A DNA stretch of 64,000 nucleotides, taken from NCBI RefSeq assembly GCF_048564905.1, contig NC_132992.1, positions 95,493,001-95,557,000 on the forward strand, written 5' to 3'. The stretch's first letter is position 1. Each line of letters opens with the position of its first letter. This document shows, piece by piece, positions 1 to 8,837 of this stretch. The notes under the pieces are model-generated. The model was not told the origin of the DNA and ran no database searches. It saw only the letters and a program-made list of their open reading frames with translations. The DNA is from Vicugna pacos. Lineage: Eukaryota > Chordata > Mammalia > Artiodactyla > Camelidae. Position numbers and translations under genes: made by a program.

Positions 1-203
1 TAGCTGAACATTCCCACTTTGTACGTATGGAAGCACGTGCTTTAGACTTAATTAAGCATCGATGCTGGGCTCTTGAGCTGGCTTTCCAGTGCAGTTTAGA
101 CCCCCTCTTCAGGAACGCTGCTGAGTGCCTTGGACCTGCCCCCCCATCCCCTCTGGAGTCAGTCGGTTCCTGTGGGTTGGAAGAAGACTGCGTTGTGCCC
201 CAG

Positions 204-470
204 GGTGTGTTAGTCTCCAGGGGAACAGAATCCGTAGGATGTACCCCTATCTCTGTGTATATGGTCCGTATCTAGAAAGAGACTTGTCGTAAAGAAGTGA
301 CTGGCACCATGATGGTGGCTGGAGTCCATGATCTGCCGGGGCCCAGGCCGCTGACGTGGAGAGTTCAGGTCCAAAGGCCGTCTGCTGTCTTCCTGAGAGA
401 GGATGCCTGGAGGGACGTTGTTTGAGATCTTGCATGTCAGAGGATGCCTTTATCCTACCTTTACACTTTA
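204..470 (-). mobile_element. Fossil MaLR/ERVL-type LTR fragment
   Basis: The start (tgtgttagtctccagggg, then gaacagaatccgtaggatg) resembles the complement of the end of an old mammalian LTR whose other end reads tgatggttaattttatg; a fuller copy lies at 38076-38522. It is a partial, old, broken solo-LTR remnant shared with 21707-21973. The subfamily is uncertain (MLT1-like). Confidence 0.5.
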
Positions 471-1324
471 TCCTTGGTTTGGGTGTAAATTCTGTTAGAA
501 ATAATTTTTCTGCAGATGGTTTAAGGCCATTTGATTGCATGTCCCCCTCAGTGACAGAACATTCTAGAAGCACCAAAGGAGCTCAGACAAGGGAGTGACC
601 TCTCCCTGCCCATGCCCACCTCTGAGGGCTCGACTGGAGTGAAGGTAACTTGATGGAGAAGGGGCTCTTTTCACCAAGTGGTGGTGGAGCACCTGCATCC
701 CAGCAGGAAACGAGCTGAGGCGCATGCTCACACTGGTCATGAAGTTAACTCACAGTGGGTCATTGACCTCAATGCAAAAAAGGGAACTATGGGAATCTAG
801 GTGACCTTGACTTCGGCGAAGAGTCAGTAGGTACAACACCAAAAGCGCATTCCACGGAAAAGAAGTCACTAGCTGAACTTAACTGAAGTGGAAATGCCTG
901 CCTGTGGAAGACACTGTCGAGAGAATGAAAGGCAGGCCATGGACTGGGAGAATCACACATTTGCAAACCTCGTATCTGATGAAGGACTCGTGTCCGCAAT
1001 ATGCGGAGAAGTGTTAAAAGTCCACAACAAGGAAACAAACGACCCAGTCAAAAGTGACTAAAAGCCCTGGACAGACCTCTCACCTAAGAAGACTCACAGA
1101 TGCAGAGAAGGAAGCACAAGTTTCCTCCACATCCGACGTCGTTGGAGGCTGTAAGCGAAAACAAGGAAGACCACCACGCAGCTGTTAGAACGGTGGACGT
1201 CCAGAAGCAACACCGAAACCCGGCACCTCCCGACGCTGGTGAGGGTGTGGGGCAGCAGGAGGCCTCCTCCGCTGCGGGTGGGTGCAAACGGGAAGAGCCC
1301 GTCTGCAGGAGAGCTCGGCAGTTT

Positions 1325-3075
1325 CTCCAGAATCTAAACCTAATCTTGCCATACAACCCGGCAACTGCATTCCTAGATACTCACCTGTTCAAATGGGCTG
1401 AAAACTCATGTCCACCCCAAATCTGTGCAGCGATGTGTATGGTTTATACATGTCTACAGATGCTTCATTCGTAGCTTAATTCAAACTTGGATGCGCACAG
1501 GATGTCCCTCAGTAGGTGAGTGGATGCATCCAGGCAGAGGAACAGGATTGCAGAATAAAAAGGACGAAGCCGTCTGTGAAGAACTGATTTTTTTCATCAT
1601 TGTATAGCATCCTTCTGGGTCTCTTATGACTGTTTTTACCTTCAAGTCTATTTTGTCCAAGTGTACGCATCCTTGCTTCCTTTTGTTTGCCTTTTCCATG
1701 GAGTACGTTTTTCCATCCCTTCGTGACCAGCCTACATGTGTCCTTAAGCCTAAAGTGAGTGCCTTGTGTTGGCACAGATCTGGGCCTTGCTTGTTATCCA
1801 CTCAGCCACTGTATATCTTTTGCTCTGATAATGTAATCCATTTACATTTAAGGTAATTGTGGCAGGGAAAGGCCTATTATCACTGTTGTTTTTAATAGTT
1901 CTCTGCCTGTCTTGTAGTGAACTTGTTCCTCTATTCCTTCTTGCTTCTTTCTTTTGTGCTTCATTGATTTTTTGTGGTGATACCCTTTGATTCTGCCGTG
2001 ATTCAATAGGTATAAATTTTCAGTTATGCAGAATGAGATCTATTCCGAGGCTCCGTGTGTAACATTGTGCTGACGGTTTACAACACTGCATTGTGCACCC
2101 AGATACTTGTTAAGAGAGTAGATTTCGTGATAAGGGCTCTTCACATACATGTGCTGCTCCCCCATCCCAATAAACCCAAAGCACAAGGAAACTTTTAGAG
2201 GAATGGATATATCGACTACCCTGACAGTAACGATGGTTTCACAGGTGTCTGCATATGTGCAAACTCAGATGTACCTCGAATATATGCATTTATTTTGTGT
2301 ATCAATTGTATCTCAACAAAGCTGTTGAAAAAAGAAGTTAGTAGGAGAAGCAATGGGGGGAGGGTATTGATCAATGATAGAGCGTGTGCTTAGCATGCAT
2401 GAGGTCCTTGGTTCAATCCCCAGTATCTCCATGAAGGAAAACTAATTACCCTCCCATAGTCCCCCAAAGTAAGAAACGACCATTAAAAACGAAGAAGAAA
2501 TGAGCCATTGAGGCACAAAAGGACATGGGGAAATGACAATGCGCATTGCTAAGTGAAAGGGGCCAACCGGAGAAGGTTATGCTCACTGTGAGATTCCTAC
2601 TACACGGTATTTGAAGGAGCTCACCTATGGAGACAATGAGAAGGCGAGTGGCTGCCAGGAGTTTGTGTGGGAGGGGTGGGGAATGAGGCGGTGAGGTACA
2701 GGGGGTCTTCAAGGCAGTGAAATTGTAGTGTGTGTTGCTGAAATGGTGGACCGATGGGCAGCAGCCTGAACAGTGTACCTGATCAAGGCAGTTCCATGGA
2801 CAGCAGCCTCGGGGCCTCTGGATGCAAATGACACCATGCATTTGTCAAAACTCATAGAATTGTGCAGATAATAGTGAGCCATGGTGTTGCCTATGGACTT
2901 CAGTTAATCATAATGTATTAACTTGGTTCATCACTTCTGACAAATGTAGCACACTGGAGTAAGATATTCACAACAGGTGAAACTGGGTGTATGTGTGGGG
3001 CACTGGAATTTATGGAGCTCTGTGGACTTTCTGTTAGCCTGAAACTACCCTAAAAGGGCAAAGTCTGTTTAATCT
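1325..3075. mobile_element. Mosaic of old L1M fragments
   Basis: Several short L1 pieces can be recognised. 1340-1540 resembles the end of ORF2 and the 3' region on the plus strand (ggcaactgcattcctagat; gatgtccctcagtaggtgag). 1590-2010 is antisense ORF2. 2165-2335 and 2470-3070 resemble plus-strand L1M 3' UTR, ending in ctgaaactaccctaaaagg. All are short and non-coding, of ancient L1M age. The same mosaic recurs at 22828-24578. Confidence 0.65.
2355..2432 (+). mobile_element. Camelid tRNA-derived SINE (vic-1 type)
   Basis: A tRNA-like body with an A-box-like segment (tgatagagcgtgtgcttag) and a B-box-like ggttcaatcccc matches the head of the vic-1 SINE family known from camelids. It has diverged and has no clear long poly(A) tail. 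It supports a camelid source. Confidence 0.75.
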
Positions 3076-3439
3076 AAAAATATCATTACTCCGTGCAGAG
3101 CAGCAGAAGCAGGACCGTGGACAGTAGCTGAAACAGCCTGCTAGTCCGCGTCAGGACCACGGACAGCGGCCTGGAAGGCCTTGGGTACACACATGGCTCA
3201 GCCATTGCCTGACGTGGAAAAGGCCTCATGGACAGCAAATGGGCCCTGTGGAACGCAAGGTAGTTTCAGAGGAAGAACGCAGCCTGGACCAGCGTCCCAA
3301 GACCTCGTGTGTCTCGGGGCAGGAGCCATGTCCATCTTCGTAACCTGAGTACTCTTCTTGGCCCAATGTCTTGGAGTCACGCCCCACAGAGAAGCATGAT
3401 TGATCCCAAGTGTGGTGGGTGGAATTTGAAGATGGTTCC

Positions 3440-4900
3440 TTATTTTGATATGAATTTGTGTATATACATAGATTTAAGTTAAATACACTTCACTGAGAAA
3501 GTTATATTAGTTTCGGGTGGACAACATACAAAATGGTGATTGAATACTTTTAGAGAGTACATTCCACTTGAAGTTATTAGAAGCACTGACTATACTCCCT
3601 GTGCTGTACAATACATCTGGGTAGGCTTTTTTTTTATACATTGTAGTTGTGTTGCTTATTTCTCTGTCCTTATGTTGCCCCTTCCCCCTCCCCTCTGTGC
3701 ACTGGTAACCACTAATATTATCAGTCTATCTGTGTTCTGTTTCTCTTTTGTTACATTTATCTCTCCTTCAATTCTAAATGGTAAATTTTTTTGGGTAGTG
3801 TCTCCTACTTTGTAGACTTTTTCCGTGCAGCATTTGAAATGTAGGATGACTCTCTTGTCCAGACTGCAGGGTGTTTACAGAAAAATCAACTGATAACTTT
3901 GTGTTGGTTCCTTGTATGTGACTCTTTAATGTTCTCTTTCTGTCTTCAGAATCCTCTCTTTATCCTTAACTTTTGCCAACTTAATTGTGACGTGTCTTGG
4001 TGTGGGTCTCTCTGGGTTGTGTTTGTTTGGGACTGTGTGATTCCTACGCCTGGAAATGTCTCTCTTTCTTCATGGTTGGTGAGTTTTTGCCATAATTTCA
4101 CTAAGTACATTTTCAACTTCTCTCTCTCTCCCTTCTGCTTCTGGGACCCCGATCATGCCGAAGTTAGGACAGTTGATGTCGTTCCATAGATTCCGTCAAC
4201 TGCTCTCAGTGTTAAAAAAGTTGTTTTTCCTTTTGTAGTTCTGACTGGGTAATTCCCATGGTTCTGTCTTCCAGGTCGCGTGGGGTCTCCGGTGCCACCT
4301 AGTGCCCTGTTCGCCCCTTCCAGTGTTTTAAGTTTTAGCCATCGTACCCCTCTGGTGAGTGGTTCTCTTTTTATATTTTCCAGGTCCCTGTAAAGGTTCA
4401 AACTGTTTTCATGTGTCCTTTTCCCTAACTTGGTTAGCATTCATATTACTAACGCTCTCAAGCTGCCCACTCCCCAGGGAAGACCTGCGTGCCCATGACG
4501 TGTCCCCCTGTCCCGGGTCCCCTCCCCGAGGCTGCGTTCCAAACCGAGTACCTCTCTTCCCTCCCTACGTGACTCCTCGTGGACCTTTCTTCAGCGCCTT
4601 GGCTGTACAGGAGTCTCTCTGCCAGTCTCCATTTTTCTCCAGTGAGACGTGGTCCACATGTAGATGTAATGTGAATGTGCTCTGTGTCCTTCTACTCCAC
4701 CGTCTCCGTCTCCTCCTCTCATAACCAACCTGTTCCGTCCACCCCCCCCCCCACCGTGTGACAAAGGACGTGTTAGAGGTGATGCTACATACCTCAGCGT
4801 ATAAGCTGCAGGACACCCAAGGCGGAGGTTATTCATCAACACGAGACGTGAACATCAGCCGAAGGTACGTAAGGTGGGCAATGGGAGTTGAAGCCTTTCT
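3440..4900 (-). mobile_element. L1 fragments, antisense
   Basis: 3480-3790 resembles the complement of an L1 3' UTR (ccctgtgctgtacaatacat; actggtaaccactaatatt). 3840-4830 resembles antisense L1 5' region (tgtcttggtgtgggtctctc; ttctgcttctgggacccc). From about 3944 this copy is GC-rich compared with its partner at 25447-26330. Confidence 0.6.
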
Positions 4901-5310
4901 TGGAGGAGGGTTGGCATTTTTATATTACATCTGAGGTAATTCCCCTGCATTAGGTGGAAACACAAAGTGTATTGCTGCCTTTTAATCGGGAAGCTTAACG
5001 TGGTGCACGGTGGCCGACAAGCAGTGGGTTGTGCTGTTCTTGTTCTACGTCAGGTTAGCTAAGCCGTGAGCAGCTTTCTTAGCGTTCCCTTCCCTTCGTG
5101 TGTCTCTAGGTTAGGGTTGTCCAGAAGAGAAGTTTACACCTGTTGGAGAGCAAACTGAAGGAGCAGTCCCTTGGCTGGGGGGCTCTGCTACAGCCGTGCA
5201 CGTTGTCACTGACCGGCACCCTCACGCCGTCAGTGTGGAGAAGCTGCTCCTCCGGCGCCCGCCGGCCTCCGCAGGGGTCCAGCCCTGGGCCAGGCAGGTG
5301 TGCAGCTCCA

Positions 5311-5490
5311 TCCTGCTGCCACCGGTTTCTTCCACAGGGAGAGACACGGGCCCCAGGTCTTCCTGAAGGCTTTCAGATTTTATTTAACGGGTTAGATTTC
5401 TCCTGCTGCCACCGGTTTCTTCCACAGGGAGAGACACGGGCTCCAGGTCTTCCTGAAGGCTTTCAGATTTTATTTAACGGGTTAGATTTC
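5311..5490. repeat. 90-bp direct tandem duplication
   Basis: The unit beginning tcctgctgccaccggtttct occurs at 5311-5400 and again at 5401-5490 with one visible substitution (ggccccagg versus ggctccagg). The homologous stretch near 26850 has a single, diverged copy, so the duplication is specific to this side. Confidence 0.9.
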
Positions 5491-6190
5491 TCCCGTTTAA
5501 AAGAATAGGACTTGCCCCCAAGAAAGTGTACCATGTTAAGCCTTTCTCCGGGTTTTGGGGACAGCAAATGCATTCATAAAGTGCAGTCACGACCGCCCGT
5601 GTCTCCATAACTCTTCCCATCTTTACGTGTGAAACCCTATGCCCGTAAACAACAACCCCCCGTTCTCCCCCGGCTGCAACCACTTCTGTGTTTTCTCCTT
5701 CTGTGAATGCGGCCACTCCTAATCGCTCACCCGAGTGGAATCGCACACGATTCACCGTCTTGCCCGCGGCTCACGGTACGCGTTCCGATGTCCTCCAGGT
5801 GCCCCCGTGCTGTCACACACGTCAGAGTGTTCTTCTTTCTCGGGGCAGTACTGTTCCATTGTACGCTCAGCCCACATCGTGCTCATCTGTCCATCCCCGG
5901 AAGGACACTCGAGTTCGTGCCTCGTGGTAGGTCTTGTCAACGGAGTTGCTGTGAAGTGGGTGTTCAAGTGCCTCTTTAAGACCTGTTGTATGTTCGCTCG
6001 GGTTTATTGTCAGCAGTGAGATTGCTGCAAGTGTGGTAGTTGTTTCTGAAATGTCTTTGAGGGGCTTCCAAACCGTTTTGCACAACGGTAATGCCATCTT
6101 ATGTTCTCACCAGCAGCGCACAAGGGTTTCTTTTCTCCACATCCACGGACACCACACACGGACAGCAATCCAGGTTTTCAAAGCTCAGAC

Positions 6191-6266
6191 CGGCAGGCGT
6201 TCCCCTTGGAGTGCGGGAGGAGGGGGGACCTGGTGGGGGCCCAGGAGCGCAGTGGGGTGGCAGCCC

Positions 6267-6301
<35 letters not shown>

Positions 6302-7743
6302 TGTGGATGGGGGTGCGGGTCGGATAGGTGAGACACTGACAGGAGTGTGTCGGAGCTATTGCCCGGGGCAGCGCCCCTAGGGGTCAGGAGCAGCAGAAAG
6401 CTGAGCTCAGGCTCGCACCGGTGCTGACACAGGGGCTCAAGGGAAGGCGTCGGCCACTTCGCTTCCAGGGTCCCAGGAGGGGCTGTGCATGGGGGACGCG
6501 CTGTGGCCTGGTGTTGCCCCGGGGTCAGGACGGGGCCCTCAGGCCTGGTGGGGGGCAGCTGTTCTGGGACTGGTGCTCCTCAAGGACCCGCGGGGCCAGC
6601 CCGGCATCGAGCGTCCTGGTGTCCCCGTGGGAATGTGTGGCTGGAGGCAGATCCGGGCTCCAGGGGATGGAGGTGAGGGGCAGGGCCTGGGGCTGGGCAT
6701 GCTGCAGGGACCATAGGCAGGTTCAGCTTGTTGGTTAGGTGTTCCGTGTGAGGGAAATGGCGAGTGGGGGAGACCCCCAGGATGGCTTCCGGAGCACCCT
6801 GGAGGCAGAGGGTGCCCAGTGTCCTCACGCCTGGCAGGGTCCCTGAGGGCCGGCGATGCCCCTGGACCCGGCTGCCCGCCCCATGGCCTCACCGTCTCTG
6901 GTGCAGAGCCCACTGGAGCGAGCTGTCCCTTTCCTGCATGAAGTTCTCTGTCTTCCTCTGGCTGTCTGTCTGTCTGTGCCCACAGGAAGCTGGAATGGCC
7001 CTTTCCACTCAGTGCTGGTCCCAGCTCCCCTCCAGGAGCCTGTCCTGCTGGCCTCCCCTGGGGCCGTGGAGGCACAGACTCGGCACGTTGATTTCGCCCC
7101 CTCTTCCCTGACACACTGAAAGGCTCACACAGACACTTGGACAATGTCCAGCCGCCCAGGGCCGCGTCCCGTGGATGACTGAGCTCTCCTGTAGCGCTGG
7201 CCTGGACCGCCCAGCAGAGCCAGCCCTGACCAGGCACTGGCCTCCGTTTCCTGGAGCATTTCCTGCGAAGGGCAGACAGCTGTGGATCCTGTGTCTGCCC
7301 TCTGGGGAGTGCTGTGTCTCCTACAGCCCGGGACCTGAGACTGTTCCTTTGAGATGGAGCCACCAGGAGGGCCTGGAGCTCAGGGTCTGGCCTCCCCGGA
7401 GGACCGAGTCCTGACTGCGTCCCTGCAGCCTTGGCAGCCGGTGGGCACAGTGGCCTTCACGCTCCTCGAGCTGGGACGTGCTGCTCCAGGACGGGAGACA
7501 ATCATTTCTGTGGTTCCAACCCGACTGCGGTGCGTGTTACAGCAGCCGTGCTGACCAGGCGTCCGACCCCTGGGACTTGCTGCTGACTCCGCGCCCCCAG
7601 GGAACCCCAGGGATGGGTGTGGTGGGGGGAGAGCTGAGGCCTGGGGCTGGGAGGGTGTGGCGGGCGGCCAGGCTGTGGAGTCCCCAGGGGAGGGGCCGCA
7701 ACACAGAGCGACTGCCAGGGAGCTATGGAATGGTAAAGGATGC
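6191..7743. other. GC-rich 3' flank of IGHG
   Basis: This is non-coding sequence beyond the membrane poly(A) site of the gamma gene. It holds a TG microsatellite at 6271-6297. Long open frames here overlap in several frames without domain signatures, as expected in GC-rich DNA. No gene recognised. Confidence 0.6.
6271..6297. repeat. (TG)n microsatellite
   Basis: About 13 uninterrupted TG units lie close to the junction between the duplicated L1 block and the IGHG 3' flank. Confidence 0.95.
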
Positions 7744-7749
7744 TTTATT
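7744..7749 (-). terminator. Poly(A) signal of membrane IGHG mRNA
   Basis: tttatt on the plus strand reads AATAAA on the minus strand. It lies about 1 kb downstream of the M2 stop, the usual arrangement for membrane immunoglobulin transcripts. Confidence 0.75.
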
Positions 7750-8753
7750 GTCTAGAGAACCGAAAATATGAGAAGCCAGAGTCTCGCAACAAAAACCCAA
7801 ACCAAAGAGAAACAGCGCAGAAAGTTCATGGGCTCCAGACGTTTAGAAAGGATGCACAGCTCCCCAAGCCAGGCCTGGCGTGACCTCTGGCTGTAGCGCG
7901 CCCCCTCTCCCCCGCCACCACCCGGCAGTGGGGCCTGCCCCTCCCCATCCAGGGACAAGACAGGAGAGGCCCAGGGGTCTCGGGCCGGGACGCCGGGGTG
8001 TCGGGCTCCCTCCTCCCGGGGTCGCCTCTCACCCCACCCCCCGGTGCAGGGGAGCTCCTGCTGAAGGTGACTCAGGCCGCTGGCCAAGGGACAGGCTGGC
8101 TGCGGCCACTGCCCTGTTGTGCCAGTGTCCCTCTTGCTGTGTCCAGCGAGGCTGTGTCCTGCCCCTGGGGGACCCGGTCACCAGTTCCGTCTCTGGGAAG
8201 CTGGAGTGGGGAGACCTCACTGCCGTTCCTGGCAGGCCTGGCTCCTGTAGGGGCCATGGGCCCAGGCCCTTCTCAGAGCTGAGTACTTGGCTGACCGTTG
8301 GTGGCACATCCAGAAGCTTCCCTGCTGCGAGACGTTGGCCAGGGCTGCATATGTTCCCACCAAGGATCTGACACAGGCACCTCCCCTTGGGGACCCTGCT
8401 TGATGACCAATCTGATGGTGTCCACAGAGCTATCCCTGCCCACTGCCCCGGGATGCCAGCCTCCTGCTCATCCAAGGGAACCTGAGGGTGCCCCGGGCAC
8501 TCCCGGTGAGGACAGGCAGACCCCTAAGCTCAGGTTGGTGGTAGCACCTGCTGCCCACCTGGCCCCTGAACGTGAGCAATGTGCAGGGTGTGGTCAGTGG
8601 TTGCCTTTAAGTCGGAGGATGGAGGTGCGGGTGAGCATGGCCGAGAGCTCAGAACTGGCAGGGCAGCGGGCGGAGTAGTGGCTGAGCAGCTCGGAGTGAT
8701 GAACGGGGTACCTCTGGGGCCTGTGGTGGCCGTGGACACCCCCAGAGGACACG

Positions 8754-8837
8754 CTAGGCCCCCTGCCCGATCATGTTTCTGTAGTCTGGGACGATCGTCT
8801 GCTTCAGCTCCAACACCGAGGAGAAGATCCACTTCAC
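8754..8837 (-). CDS. IGHG2B: IGHG membrane exon M2 (cytoplasmic tail)
   Basis: Follows the acceptor cctgcag and encodes 27 residues from [13 protein letters not shown] to YRNMIGQGA, then a stop. This is the conserved IgG cytoplasmic tail; it contains the ITT-like tyrosine motif (DYRNM) that recruits Grb2 and boosts signalling by membrane IgG. It is almost the same as the human exon, with no lesions seen. A 379-bp intron rich in GGACA-type repeats separates it from M1. Confidence 0.93.
   Translation of the reverse strand: MKWIFSSVLELKQTIVPDYRNMIGQGA

Larger units (their letters stand above)
1..6190. repeat. Distal copy of duplicated L1-rich block
   Basis: This block matches 21504-27610. From 1 to about 3943 the two copies look almost identical at an offset of 21503 bases; I saw only a few substitutions (for example at 18, 2587 and 3867). 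From about 3944 to 6190 they remain alignable but clearly diverged, and this copy is much richer in G and C. It consists of old L1 pieces, a SINE and an LTR fragment. It lies 3' of the IGHG gene and probably forms the 5' flank of the next IGHG unit beyond the window (inference). Confidence 0.85.

Noticed and set aside
2355-2432. A tRNA gene
   Set aside because: It has A-box and B-box-like parts but cannot be folded into a normal cloverleaf by eye, and matches a camelid SINE head.
6539-7363. A 274-residue minus-strand frame between IGHG and the L1 block
   Set aside because: No known motif, overlapped by open frames in other phases, and located in an IGHG 3' flank.
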